This document shows positions 16,676 to 25,901 of a stretch of 64,000 bases of DNA, piece after piece. The notes under the pieces were generated by a model. The model was given only the letters and a program-made list of their open reading frames with translations, did no database searches and was not told the origin of the DNA. Source of the stretch: Candidatus Latescibacterota bacterium (GTDB lineage: Bacteria; JAAXHH01). The stretch covers positions 812,382 to 876,381 of the forward strand of contig JAJEAN010000007.1 of assembly GCA_022822725.1 (NCBI GenBank), written 5' to 3'. The first letter of the stretch is position 1. Each line of letters begins with the position of its first letter. Both the position numbers and the translations under genes were made by a program.

Positions 16676-16786
16676 CATCGCGACCTGGCCTGGATGTGCC
16701 TTCATCGCGACCTGGTCCGTACCTGTGACCGTCTGAGCGCCCTTCCTACCCGCGGTCACGCTATACGCTCGCCCTTCCTACCCGCG
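16676..16786. repeat. Two imperfect duplications between convergent genes
   Basis: A 13-base word (CATCGCGACCTGG) occurs at 16676 and 16703. A 17-base word (CGCCCTTCCTACCCGCG) occurs at 16738 and 16770. They fill the 134-base gap between the PhyH stop codon and the mscS stop codon. Confidence 0.65.
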
Positions 16787-16787
16787 C

Positions 16788-17897
16788 TCATTCGGTACGC
16801 TGGTCCGTCTCCTGCTCACCGGATTCCGGCGAGAGATGAATCGTCCGGGTGGGGAAGGCCATCTCGAGTCCGAGCGATTCGACGATCTCCATGATCTTCA
16901 GGTTGACGTCCTCCCTGATCCGCAGGTAGTCGTCCCACACCGTCGTCGCGGTAAAGTAATAGACCATGATGTCGAGCGAGTTCTCAGCAATCTCGTTGAA
17001 GCGCACGAGCATGGTCGATTCCTGGCTGACCTCGGGATGGGTCCGTAGCAGTTTTCTTATCCTTGAAACCGTCTCCTTCATCAGGTCCGACGGCGTATCG
17101 TAGGTGAGTCCCACCGTGATCCAGACCCTGCGGAACGGACGGGACGAGATGTTGTCGATCACGAATTCCGCCAGCCGGTTGTTTGGGATGACGACGAGGG
17201 TCTGTTCGAAGGTACGGATCCGCGTGCTGCGGAATCCGATGCTTTCCACCACGCCTTCGATCTCCCGGTCCGGTGATACGATCCAGTCTCCCGCCACAAA
17301 GGGCCGGTCGACCAGCAGCATGATGGACCCGAACACGTCGGCCAGGGTCTTCTGGGCGGCAAGGGCCACGGCCAGGCCGCCGATACCCAGGCCGGCCAGC
17401 AGACCGGATACCGAGTAGCCCAGGTTCTGCAGGATCATGAGGGCGGCGAGGATCCATACCATGATCTGCAGCGCCCGTTCGACGAGGGGCACGAGGTGGT
17501 CGTCCAGGGCTGTATCCGTCTTGTGCGCCCACGCCTTGAGCATCGACGTAAAGACGTTGACGCATCGAAAGATCATCCAGGCCGTCAGGAGGGAAAAAGG
17601 CACCCAGAACCCGGCCCGCAACACTCCCATGACCATCTCGGGCGGACGCAGCGTATAAATGGCGAGGTAGAGGCCCAGCACGACGATCACCCATTCGAGC
17701 GGTTTCTCGACCGCCATGATCAGCATGTCGTCCAGGTTGGTCGTTGTCACCCGGGCCAGCCGTTTGACGGCCCGGGTCATCAAGTGCTTGAATACCCATT
17801 TTACGACAAAGGTTCCCAGGATAATCGCGAAGGCGATACCGAGTTCCTGCCCCGTCCACTGCCACGACTGTTCAAGGATGTTGATGAGGTTCTCCAT
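16788..17897 (-). CDS. MscS-family small-conductance mechanosensitive channel
   Basis: A 369-residue protein. The start at 17897 (MENLINILEQ) has GGAAAGG upstream and is preferred over the GC-rich extension to 17948. Four hydrophobic segments lie in the first 190 residues. The pore helix is Gly/Ala rich (GLLAGLGIGGLAVALAAQKT), followed by the MscS beta domain (GDWIVSPDREIEGVVESIGFRSTRIRT, VIPNNRLAEFVIDN) and an alpha/beta C-terminus. These channels open under membrane tension to release solutes on hypo-osmotic shock. It is divergent from the MltF-like gene. Confidence 0.92.
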   Translation of the reverse strand: MENLINILEQSWQWTGQELGIAFAIILGTFVVKWVFKHLMTRAVKRLARVTTTNLDDMLIMAVEKPLEWVIVVLGLYLAIYTLRPPEMVMGVLRAGFWVPFSLLTAWMIFRCVNVFTSMLKAWAHKTDTALDDHLVPLVERALQIMVWILAALMILQNLGYSVSGLLAGLGIGGLAVALAAQKTLADVFGSIMLLVDRPFVAGDWIVSPDREIEGVVESIGFRSTRIRTFEQTLVVIPNNRLAEFVIDNISSRPFRRVWITVGLTYDTPSDLMKETVSRIRKLLRTHPEVSQESTMLVRFNEIAENSLDIMVYYFTATTVWDDYLRIREDVNLKIMEIVESLGLEMAFPTRTIHLSPESGEQETDQRTE

Positions 17898-17918
17898 CGT
17901 CCTTTCCTTCCCGCCAGA

Positions 17919-17941
17919 GCCGGTACTTCCGGCATTTTTTT
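17919..17941 (+). terminator. Terminator-like hairpin with T-tract, reading plus
   Basis: A perfect 5-base stem (GCCGG / CCGGC, loop TACTT) is followed by A and seven T residues. It lies between the divergent mscS and MltF-like genes and points toward the latter. It could block antisense read-through from mscS, or act in a leader of the plus-strand gene. It is short enough to be chance. Confidence 0.45.
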
Positions 17942-18067
17942 GTCGCATCGCCGGCGCCGATGCATATATTTCAAGGGCTGTATCTTAACGTATGGCCCGT
18001 GGACTGTCAAGTCGAGGTCCCCTGGCAGGAACGCCCGGCCATTGGAACATCAAGAAGGAGGAAGGGT

Positions 18068-20257
18068 GTGGCGGCACGCACCACAGTACTGTTTTTCACG
18101 GCCGTATTCATCGGCTCGACCGCGATGCTCTGCGACGGCTCGGGGATTCCGGAACCGCCCAGGTACACTGGAGATCTTCCGGAGCTCCAATCGCGCGGAG
18201 TCGTCCGCGTCATCGTCCGGCCGGACGCTGTCGACCATTTGCCCCGGAACGCGGAACCGGTCGAACTCGACCATGAAATCGCGCGGGGCATCGCCGAATC
18301 GCTGAAGCTGCAGTTGAGGCTTGTCACCGTGGACGACCACCATTCCATGGTCGAAAAGCTGCTGCAGGGCGAGGGTGACCTCATCGCCGCGAATCTCACG
18401 GATACACCGGAACGGCAGGCAAGAACCGCCTTCTCGGTACCCTATTTCTATGTCGATGAATACCTGATCGTTCCCGCTGGAGAAAAAAGTCCGGAAAGCA
18501 TCGACGATCTGGCCGGCATGGAGATCAGCGTACGAGCGTCCAGCGCCTATTACCAGACCCTGCTGGAACTGCAGAAGGAGGTACCCGACCTGCGCATCAA
18601 CGTCGTGCCCGAGACGATGCTGACGGAAAGCATCGTCGACGGGGTCGCCCGTGGCGAGTTCGAGGCGACGGTTTGCGACAATAACCTCTGGTATGCCGTG
18701 GCGAGCGCGTACGACGAGCTGGCCGCTCCGCTTGTGCTGTCGGAGAACCGCGAGGTCGTCCTGCTGATGCGGCCCGGCGACGACGCGCTCAAGGAGAAAG
18801 TCGACGAGATCCTGCTGGCCCGGCAGATATCCCCCAGCCGCGACCGTGTTTACACCGATGACCTGGACGGATTGAGGAAACGCGGCCGGCTGCGCATGAT
18901 CACGCGAAACAACGCGCTGACCTACTTCATCCACCGCGGCATGCAGGTCGGTTACGAGTACGAACTACTGAAAGAATTCGCCAGGCGGCACGACCTGCGG
19001 CTGGAAATCGTCATACCGGACGACCACGCCAAACTGCTCGACTACCTGAACGAGGGCAAGGGAGACATCGTCGCCGCAGCCATGACGATAAACGAAGAAC
19101 GGGCAGCCTCGGCCGCATTCACGAAACCGTATAACGATGTGGAGGAAGTGGTGGTCGTACGCTCCGACGAAGAGGGCATTTCCGGTTTCGAGGATCTTGC
19201 CGGACGAACGGTGCACATCCGTGGCAGCTCATCGTTTCTCGCGCCGGTCCGCGCCGCCGCCGATTCCGTGGAAGGCCTGCAGATCGTCGAACTTCCCGGT
19301 GATGTCGAGACGGAGGAAATCATGTTCGGTGTCGAAGACGGCACCTACGACGTGACCGTGGCGGATTCGAATCTGCTGGAGGTGGAACAGGCTTACGGGC
19401 ACGACCTCAAGGCCGCGTTCAGCATCGGACCCGCGTCTCTGGGATGGGCCGTGCGCGAGGACAACCAGGCGCTGCTCGCCGCGCTCGACCAGTACATCGG
19501 GCAGGAGAAGCGGGGACTGTTCTTCAATCTGATGCGCAAGAAATACTTCGAGAACATCCGTACCATATCCAAGTCCAAGGACTCGCTGCGGGTCGATCGG
19601 AGCGGACAACTGTCGCCATTCGACGACCACGTAAAGAAGTACGCCGGGTATTACGGTCAGGACTGGCGTCTTGTCACGGCGCAGATGTACCAGGAGTCCA
19701 GGTTCGATCCGGACGCCGTGAGCTGGGTCGGCGCCCAGGGGCTCATGCAGGTGATGCCGTCCACGGGAGAGCAGATGGGATTCACCGCGCTGCACGACCC
19801 GGAAGAAGGCATCCACGCCGGGGTCAAGTACATGGACCACCTCCTCGACAGGTTCGACCCGAAGCTGCCGATGGAGACGCGGGTGCACTTCGCGCTCGCA
19901 TCCTACAATGTCGGCTACGGCCATCTCCTCGACGCCCGCCGCCTGGCCAGGGAGAAGGGATGGGATGCCGACCGGTGGTTCGGCCACGTCGAAAAAGCCA
20001 TGCTCCTCCTTTCCAGGCCCGAGTATTACAGCCGGGCCCGGTACGGTTTCTGCCGGGGTGGCCAGCCGGTACACTACGTCGAGAACATCCAGCAATACTA
20101 TGACGCCTACCTGGAAGTGCTCGCCTCGGTCGGCCCGGTCCAGGCCGACGCTGCAGCACGCACGGAACAACCCGCGCTTGACAGGCCGCTCGCGCTCGAC
20201 AGGCCGGTCCGCCCGGTCCGATCTGACAACACGTCCGAAGTCGCCACCTTCAAATAG
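18068..20257 (+). CDS. MltF-like lytic transglycosylase with two solute-binding modules
   Basis: A 729-residue exported protein starting at GTG 18068 behind AAGGAGG (18055-18061). An N-terminal hydrophobic segment (residues about 5-20) is a likely signal or anchor. Residues about 30-265 and 270-500 are two consecutive SBP_bac_3 (type 2 periplasmic binding) modules, each opening with a GVVRVIVR- or GRLRMITR-type strand. Residues about 520-690 form an SLT/Slt-type lysozyme-like domain with catalytic E543 (YQESRFDPDA) and GAQGLMQVMPSTG. E. coli MltF has only one binding module. The enzyme would cleave peptidoglycan glycan strands, with activity perhaps tuned by ligand binding. Confidence 0.88.
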   Translation: MAARTTVLFFTAVFIGSTAMLCDGSGIPEPPRYTGDLPELQSRGVVRVIVRPDAVDHLPRNAEPVELDHEIARGIAESLKLQLRLVTVDDHHSMVEKLLQGEGDLIAANLTDTPERQARTAFSVPYFYVDEYLIVPAGEKSPESIDDLAGMEISVRASSAYYQTLLELQKEVPDLRINVVPETMLTESIVDGVARGEFEATVCDNNLWYAVASAYDELAAPLVLSENREVVLLMRPGDDALKEKVDEILLARQISPSRDRVYTDDLDGLRKRGRLRMITRNNALTYFIHRGMQVGYEYELLKEFARRHDLRLEIVIPDDHAKLLDYLNEGKGDIVAAAMTINEERAASAAFTKPYNDVEEVVVVRSDEEGISGFEDLAGRTVHIRGSSSFLAPVRAAADSVEGLQIVELPGDVETEEIMFGVEDGTYDVTVADSNLLEVEQAYGHDLKAAFSIGPASLGWAVREDNQALLAALDQYIGQEKRGLFFNLMRKKYFENIRTISKSKDSLRVDRSGQLSPFDDHVKKYAGYYGQDWRLVTAQMYQESRFDPDAVSWVGAQGLMQVMPSTGEQMGFTALHDPEEGIHAGVKYMDHLLDRFDPKLPMETRVHFALASYNVGYGHLLDARRLAREKGWDADRWFGHVEKAMLLLSRPEYYSRARYGFCRGGQPVHYVENIQQYYDAYLEVLASVGPVQADAAARTEQPALDRPLALDRPVRPVRSDNTSEVATFK

Positions 20258-20275
20258 CCTGCATTCGAGCATTCC

Positions 20276-21649
20276 ATGGATTCAGACGCTAGAGATCCCG
20301 TCCATCCGGAGCCCTGGCAGAATCTCCAGGCACTCATCAAGGCCGGATCGAGACCGGTACTGCCGTCCTTCATCGAGTCGCTTTCGGCCACTGAATTGGC
20401 ACTGGCCGTCTCGCGCCTGAGCCAGGAGGAGCACACCCGGCTGCTCGGACTCCTCTCGCCCCAGGACGCGGCCGAGTTGATCCACCAGATCGAGGACGTA
20501 CAGGCGGTCGACCTGATCGAGGATATCCCTCCCGCCGATGCCGCGGCGATCGTGGACGAGATGTACAGCGACGCCCAGGCCGATCTGTTAGGCGGCCTCA
20601 AGGACGAGGAAGCGGAAGCCATCCTCGATCAGATGCCGGACGAAACGGCCGAGGAAGTCCGGCGACTGCTCCAATACCCGGACGAAACGGCCGGCGGGAT
20701 CATGCTGACCGAGTTCGTATCCTATCCCGTTGACTTCTCCGTGCAGGACGTGATAGAAGACCTGCGGAACCGGCACGATGAATACGTCGGTTACGACGTG
20801 CAGTACCTGTACGTATCGGACGGTGCGCAGTTATCGGGCGTGCTGCGGCTGCGCGACGTGCTGATGGCCCGTCCCGAACAGCATCTCACCGAAATCATGG
20901 TGAAAGATCCCGTGCGCGTCCACGTGCTTGCTTCGCTTGAGCAGATGCGCGATCTCTTCGAAACCTACACCTACCTCGGCCTGCCGGTCACGAACGATGA
21001 AGGCAGACTGGTCGGCGTGGTGCGCGCCGCGGACGTGCAGGAAAAACTGGCGGAACAGACCGAAAGCGAGTTCCGCAAGACCAGCGGTATCGTAGGTGGC
21101 GAGGAATTGCGCAGCATGCCCGTCCTGAAGAGGTCCTCGCGACGGTTGTCCTGGCTCAGTGTCAACGTCGTGCTGAACATCCTGGCCGCGAGCGTCATCG
21201 TCCTGTACCAGGATACGCTGGAAAAGGCAATCATCCTGGCGGTCTTTCTCCCCATCATTTCGGACATGAGCGGGTGCTCGGGCAACCAGGCCGTCGCGGT
21301 GAGCATCCGGGAACTGGCTTTGGGGCTAGTACGGCCCAGGGAGATCCTGCGCGTCCTCACCAAGGAGGCCTCCGTCGGCCTCATGAACGGCCTGGTCCTC
21401 GGCGCGCTGCTCGCCGGCGCCTCCCTGTTGTGGCAGGGAAATCCCTACCTGGGACTCGTCGTCGGAACCGCCCTGGCGGCCAACACGCTGCTCGCGGCCT
21501 GTCTGGGAGGGTGCATTCCCCTGGCGCTTCGGGCGATGAAGGCTGATCCCGCGCTGGCGTCCGGCCCCATGCTCACGACGGTGACGGACATGTGCGGCTT
21601 CTTTCTCCTGCTCAGCCTGGCGCAGTTCGTGTTGCCGAAACTGGCCTGA
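20276..21649 (+). CDS. mgtE: Magnesium transporter MgtE
   Basis: A 457-residue protein in the MgtE order: an N-terminal superhelical domain with DAAELIHQIEDVQ-type repeats (about 40-140), a pair of CBS domains (about 145-265, LTEIMVKDPVRVHV), a connecting helix, and five membrane helices (about 290-455). The pore segment reads FLPIISDMSGCSGNQAV, close to the family's Gly/Asn-rich selectivity motif. MgtE channels take up Mg2+, with the cytoplasmic domains closing the pore when Mg2+ is high. It lies 18 bases after the MltF-like gene and ahead of a YihY gene, all on plus. Confidence 0.92.
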   Translation: MDSDARDPVHPEPWQNLQALIKAGSRPVLPSFIESLSATELALAVSRLSQEEHTRLLGLLSPQDAAELIHQIEDVQAVDLIEDIPPADAAAIVDEMYSDAQADLLGGLKDEEAEAILDQMPDETAEEVRRLLQYPDETAGGIMLTEFVSYPVDFSVQDVIEDLRNRHDEYVGYDVQYLYVSDGAQLSGVLRLRDVLMARPEQHLTEIMVKDPVRVHVLASLEQMRDLFETYTYLGLPVTNDEGRLVGVVRAADVQEKLAEQTESEFRKTSGIVGGEELRSMPVLKRSSRRLSWLSVNVVLNILAASVIVLYQDTLEKAIILAVFLPIISDMSGCSGNQAVAVSIRELALGLVRPREILRVLTKEASVGLMNGLVLGALLAGASLLWQGNPYLGLVVGTALAANTLLAACLGGCIPLALRAMKADPALASGPMLTTVTDMCGFFLLLSLAQFVLPKLA

Positions 21650-21738
21650 AACAGGTATTTTGCCAGATAAAGGTCATCGGCACGGCATGGCCGACCGTTC
21701 AACGACCGTTTCTGCGATCCGCTACGAGGAATTCATAC

Positions 21739-23145
21739 GTGCATCCAGGTCTTTCCAGCGTCATAGGCAACCTGCGCAAGGCGGGCCAGTTCATCGGCAG
21801 CGAGATCTGGCATATCAACACCCGGGGGCTGTCCAGGCTGCACGCGCTCCTGGTGCGCGTCGCCAAGTCCATCATCTTCCTGTATCACCAGTTCTGGGAG
21901 GACCGCCTGCTGACCCGCGCCTCGGCCCTGACGTTCTCCAGCCTGCTGGCGCTGGTGCCGCTGCTCGCCATCGTATTCACCCTGTACCAGAGCCTGGGAC
22001 TCTACGTGGACTTCGAACCTACTCTGAGGGAATGGTTGAGTCCCCTGGGCAGCAACGGCGATATCGTGGCCACGAAGATCATGGATTTCCTGGCCAACGC
22101 CCAGACCGGAACGCTGGGATACATCGGGTTGGTGGTGCTCCTGTTCGCCGTGCTGGGTATCCTGGCGAACATCGAGGAATCCTACAACGACATCTGGCAC
22201 GTGCGGCGCATGCGAAGCTGGAAACAGCGCCTGGTGAGCTACCTGGCACTGCTGCTCATCGGACCGCTGCTCATCACGGGCGTCGTGACCTTCACGGGTT
22301 CGTCGAACAGCATCGCCATACTCGCCAACTTCGAAAGGATCGCGGGCTTCTCGCCCCTGTCCGTCCTGCTGATCGGGTTCTTCTTCTCCCTCATCATCTG
22401 GTCGGTGCCCAATACCCGTGTTTCCATCCGGGCCGCCCTGGTAGGCGGGATGATTTCCGGATGCGGCTGGATTCTGCTGAACAGGCTATTCGCCCAGTTG
22501 ATAACGGACACGACGCAGGCGGGGGCGCGGGAGATCCTGTTCGCCGGTTTCGCCGCCCTGCCGCTGTTTCTGATCTGGCTGTACCTGGGCTGGGTGATCC
22601 TGCTGCTGGGCGCGGTCCTGGCCCACTCCATCCAGAACGTGGGCATCATGGAGTGGAGACAGTCGGAGCGCGTCCACGGGACGGCGCTGCGAAGCTACAT
22701 CAACGTCCTCGCCTTCCTTTACATCATTCGCAATTTCGTGGAAGACAACAGGCCGACCAGGCTGGACCGGCTTTCCGGACAGACCGGGGCGCCGGAGAAC
22801 GTACTTGACGAGATGCTCTCTGCCTACGTGGACTCAGGGCTGCTTACACGTAAATCGGGGTACCACATCACCTATACGCCCGCGGCCTCGCCGGAGGACA
22901 TACCCCTGCGTTCCCTCCTGAACGTGCTCTACCATCCAGGACCGCTCCCCGACCGCTTCCAGAGCGTGGATCCACTGAACGCCCTGGCCCGGGACCTGCT
23001 GCAGTACTACCGGACGTCCTACCACTATCCTCTCGACCAGTCCCTCACGGACACGGTGCTCTCTCTCACGCCGCCGCGGAAGACACCTGGTGAAAACCCC
23101 CAGGGCGGTGCCCGGGAAGGGAACCAGGGCGGGGCCCAGGGTTGA
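21739..23145 (+). CDS. YihY/BrkB family membrane protein
   Basis: A 468-residue protein starting at GTG 21739 with GAGGA (21726-21730). The frame is open upstream into the mgtE end, but those residues look non-coding. Six membrane helices lie in residues about 45-320, with family motifs ASALTFSSLLALVPLLAI, NDIWHVRRMRSWKQR and LPLFLIWLYLGWVILLLGA. A winged-helix-like cytoplasmic tail follows (about 330-440), as in BrkB-type proteins once misannotated as RNase BN. The last 20 residues are Gly-rich and fall in a tandem repeat that runs past the stop codon. The function is unsettled (possible transporter). Confidence 0.88.
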   Translation: MHPGLSSVIGNLRKAGQFIGSEIWHINTRGLSRLHALLVRVAKSIIFLYHQFWEDRLLTRASALTFSSLLALVPLLAIVFTLYQSLGLYVDFEPTLREWLSPLGSNGDIVATKIMDFLANAQTGTLGYIGLVVLLFAVLGILANIEESYNDIWHVRRMRSWKQRLVSYLALLLIGPLLITGVVTFTGSSNSIAILANFERIAGFSPLSVLLIGFFFSLIIWSVPNTRVSIRAALVGGMISGCGWILLNRLFAQLITDTTQAGAREILFAGFAALPLFLIWLYLGWVILLLGAVLAHSIQNVGIMEWRQSERVHGTALRSYINVLAFLYIIRNFVEDNRPTRLDRLSGQTGAPENVLDEMLSAYVDSGLLTRKSGYHITYTPAASPEDIPLRSLLNVLYHPGPLPDRFQSVDPLNALARDLLQYYRTSYHYPLDQSLTDTVLSLTPPRKTPGENPQGGAREGNQGGAQG

Positions 23146-23202
23146 GCTCAGCACTGAGCCCAGGGCGAGGCCCGGGATGGTGCCCAGGGCGGTGCCCGGG
23201 AC
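23099..23202. repeat. GC-rich tandem repeat over the yihY stop codon
   Basis: Four to five degenerate units of about 22-24 bases (core CCCAGGGCGGTGCCCGGGA) begin inside the 3' end of the YihY gene and continue to the stop codon region of the convergent aminotransferase gene. The units carry self-complementary GGGC/GCCC words. Confidence 0.75.
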
Positions 23203-23212
23203 ATCTGTGTCT

Positions 23213-24388
23213 TTAGTATGAAATCCCGGACCGGCGCAATCCGTCCAGGCTGCATCCCGGCGGCAGGTCGTGGCCCTTGACCGCGCGGAAGAAATCCTCC
23301 ATCCCGAGCAGGAAGGGTTCGATGTAATCCCGCGAGCCGGCTTTGCCCATGTGGCCCACGCGAAGCGAGTCACGGGCGAATTCACCCATGGCCTGCGCCG
23401 CAAGGAATCCGTGGTTGCGAAGCAGGTAGGTCCGCAGCTCCGCGGCTTCGGACACGTCTCGATGGACCCGGAAGGTGGTCACCGTATAAGACGCGTATTC
23501 GTCGGCCACGATGGGCGTGCACCCAACCGCGCGCAGCCCTGCGCGAACGACGTCCCGGGCCCAGGCGTACCGGGCCCAGTGGCCTTCGAGCGTCTCCCGG
23601 TCCATGATGCGCTTCAGGCTGGCGTGCAGGGAGACGATCACGCTGCTCGACTGCGTCGTGGGGTAGGGATGCTCTCCGGACGATTCAGACGCCCGTTTCC
23701 ACACGGCCAGGTCGTAGTACCAGCCCCTATGGGCACTGTCCTTGGCGCGTATGATATCCCAGGCCCGGTCGCTGACCGCGAGGATGCCCAACCCGGGCGC
23801 GGTCTCCAGGGCCTTGTTGGAAGAGGTCACGGCCACGTCGATGCCCAACTCGTCCACGGGGATGTCATAGCCCCCCAGGGCCGACACGCCGTCCACGAAA
23901 AAGGGCAGGTCGAATTCGCGGGCGAGGCCGGCGTACTCCTCCAACGGATTCCGCACACCGGTGCCGGTATCGTTGGCGACTACGACCAGGCCGGCGGTCC
24001 CGGGGTGGCACTCGAGCGCGTCACGCATTTTGGCCGGATCGCCCGGCTCCCCCCAGGGAGCGTCCACGGCGATGACCTCGCATCTGAAGGCCTTTAGTAT
24101 CTCGACGAGACGATTGGCGAAGGGACCGTTGGTCACCACGGCCACTTGCTCGCCGGGTTGGAAGAGACTCGTGAGGCCGGCGTCGAGCGCGCCCGAACCG
24201 GGGGCCGTCATGATGATCACGTCGTTGCGGGTCTGGAAAACGGTCCGGAGCATCGATACGGTTTCTTCGTAGATGGGACCGAAGTCTTCACCGTAGTGGG
24301 GCAGCACCTGCCGGCTGAGCGCCTCCAGGGTTTCTTCCCAGATATCGATGGGACCGGGCAGCAACAGTTTGGGACGGGTCATGGGCAT
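23213..24388 (-). CDS. Class V aminotransferase (alanine-glyoxylate / serine-pyruvate type)
   Basis: A 391-residue fold-type I PLP enzyme. It has the family opening PKLLLPGPI, PGSGALDAGLTSL near residue 70, the PLP-contacting DGVSALGG and the Schiff-base lysine in TSSNKAL. The C-terminal domain ends in LRVGHMGKAG as in AGXT-type enzymes. Likely reaction: amino transfer to glyoxylate or pyruvate, or phosphonoacetate/ureidoglycine-type variants. ATG 24388 is chosen; TTG 24394 and ATG 24382 are alternatives. It starts right after the stop codon of another class V enzyme gene (24391-25599), so the two are co-transcribed. Confidence 0.85.
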   Translation of the reverse strand: MPMTRPKLLLPGPIDIWEETLEALSRQVLPHYGEDFGPIYEETVSMLRTVFQTRNDVIIMTAPGSGALDAGLTSLFQPGEQVAVVTNGPFANRLVEILKAFRCEVIAVDAPWGEPGDPAKMRDALECHPGTAGLVVVANDTGTGVRNPLEEYAGLAREFDLPFFVDGVSALGGYDIPVDELGIDVAVTSSNKALETAPGLGILAVSDRAWDIIRAKDSAHRGWYYDLAVWKRASESSGEHPYPTTQSSSVIVSLHASLKRIMDRETLEGHWARYAWARDVVRAGLRAVGCTPIVADEYASYTVTTFRVHRDVSEAAELRTYLLRNHGFLAAQAMGEFARDSLRVGHMGKAGSRDYIEPFLLGMEDFFRAVKGHDLPPGCSLDGLRRSGISY

Positions 24389-24390
24389 GC

Positions 24391-25599
24391 TCAATCCAGG
24401 TGGACGTCGGGATACTTCGCGATGATTTCGTTGATCGCGCTGATGAACCGGTCAATGTCGTCGTAGGAATCGTAGAAATGGGTGGACACCCTGAAAAACG
24501 ACTGGTCGTTCGCCCCGATGGCGGTGACTTCGATCTTGTAGTCGCTCCAGAGATACTGGCATACCTTCGACAGGTCGATGCCTTCGATGGAGAAACTGGA
24601 GATGAACCCGGACATGGACTCGTCCATCGGGATCGTGAGCCGTGCGCCCCGGATCCGCTCGAGTGCCTGCGCCTTCAGATACCGGGCCAGGCCGAGACAG
24701 TAGGGCCGGATCCTGCTTTCCCATCCGATATCGAGCTGGTAATCGATGGCGTCACCCAGGCCGGCATGGGGGATCAGGTCGCGCGTTCCGTTCACGTCGT
24801 AACGGCTGGCCGCATCGGTCTCGCGCATGTTGTGGCCTATGATCACAGGGCGGATCTTGTTCTGGTATTTCGCGTCCATGTAGAGAAACCCCACGCCCTT
24901 GGGCGCCAGCAGCCACTTGTGGGAGCTGCTCGCATAGAAGTCGCAGCCGACTTCGGACAGGTCCAGGGGGACCATCCCCACGGCGTGGGCGCCGTCCACC
25001 ATGGCGACGGCTCCGTGGTCGTGGGCCAGGCGGGTCAGTTCCGTGATGGGAGCGACCAGTCCGGTCGTGAAGTACACGTGACTGAAGATCACGACGCTGG
25101 TGTTCTCCGTGATGCCTGCCGCGTAGGCGTCCACGATGTCCTGCGGCGAAGACGGCGGAACGGGCAGCGAAACGTAATTCAGATTCAGTCCGTCCCGCTC
25201 GGCCAGCCAGGTCCACAGGGCGCGGACGGCGGGGTATTCCTGGTCGCTGAGCAGCACGTCGCTGCCCCGTTCCCAGATCAGGCCCTGGCCGGGTATGTTC
25301 ATGCCCATCGTCGTGTTCAGCACGAGGGCGATCCGTTCCGGGGTCGTCCCCACGAACCGGGCCAGCTTCTCCCTGGATGCCTCCACCAGGGGCCTGAGCA
25401 GGTCTCCGTGGCGGCGGTGAAGCGGATCCGCCTCGAATTCGCGCATGAGGCCGATGATGCGTTCGATGACTGGTCGGGCGGAGGGGCCTACCGTTCCGCC
25501 CTGGAGGTAGGTCACGTCGTCCATCAGGTAGAACTGTTTCCGGATCTCCGACCAGTAGGCCGCTTCTTCGGCTGTGATGGGATGCCTTGATGTAGTCAT
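24391..25599 (-). CDS. Class V aminotransferase-fold enzyme (isopenicillin N epimerase-like)
   Basis: A 402-residue fold-type I PLP enzyme. It has LQGGTVGPSARPV near the N-terminus, NTTMGMNIPGQGL, the Asp-containing VDGAHAVGMVPLDL and the Schiff-base lysine in SSSHKWLLAPKGVGF. This subgroup includes isopenicillin N epimerase-like and cysteine-desulfurase-like enzymes; the lack of a C-terminal catalytic Cys loop argues against SufS. It is the first gene of a two-gene minus-strand operon with a second class V enzyme. A similar enzyme with a Tat signal occurs at 60042-61427. The substrate is unknown. Confidence 0.84.
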   Translation of the reverse strand: MTTSRHPITAEEAAYWSEIRKQFYLMDDVTYLQGGTVGPSARPVIERIIGLMREFEADPLHRRHGDLLRPLVEASREKLARFVGTTPERIALVLNTTMGMNIPGQGLIWERGSDVLLSDQEYPAVRALWTWLAERDGLNLNYVSLPVPPSSPQDIVDAYAAGITENTSVVIFSHVYFTTGLVAPITELTRLAHDHGAVAMVDGAHAVGMVPLDLSEVGCDFYASSSHKWLLAPKGVGFLYMDAKYQNKIRPVIIGHNMRETDAASRYDVNGTRDLIPHAGLGDAIDYQLDIGWESRIRPYCLGLARYLKAQALERIRGARLTIPMDESMSGFISSFSIEGIDLSKVCQYLWSDYKIEVTAIGANDQSFFRVSTHFYDSYDDIDRFISAINEIIAKYPDVHLD

Positions 25600-25725
25600 G
25601 GGTAGTCCTGGATAGCGTGAATGGACGAGGTACCGGCCGATTGCATGACAACCCGTCTATTCTAAAGTCACCCCCCTGAGGTGTCAAGACGATACGATCC
25701 GTTTCGTCGGACCCGGGTCACCGGG

Positions 25726-25844
25726 AAAACACCCCGGCGGCACCCGATGAAATCACCCCGGCGGCGACCGATGAAAACGCCCGGCCGCGTCCGATGAAAA
25801 CGCCCCGGCGGCGCCCGATGAAAACGCCCCGGCGTCGCCCGATG
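25726..25844. repeat. 24-base tandem repeat, five copies
   Basis: Five head-to-tail units, four of 24 and one of 23 bases, with the core AAAACGCCCCGGCGGC followed by GCCCGATG. Copies differ from each other by a few substitutions. There are no spacers between units, so this is a minisatellite and not a CRISPR. Confidence 0.9.
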
Positions 25845-25873
25845 CCAACCGTCTACTTCCCGGCAGAAAAGCC

Positions 25874-25901
25874 TTGTCAATACAGGGTTACCACCTAACT
25901 T
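25874..25901 (+). promoter_or_regulatory. Putative promoter of the HpcH/HpaI aldolase gene
   Basis: TTGTCA (25874-25879) is followed after 16 bases by TAACTT (25896-25901), about 90 bases before the start codon. The TAnnTT -10 matches other promoter candidates in this window. Confidence 0.45.

Noticed and set aside
21592-21738. N-terminal extension of the YihY protein
   Set aside because: It overlaps the end of mgtE in another frame. A GTG with a good GAGGA site at 21739 fits the family N-terminus better.
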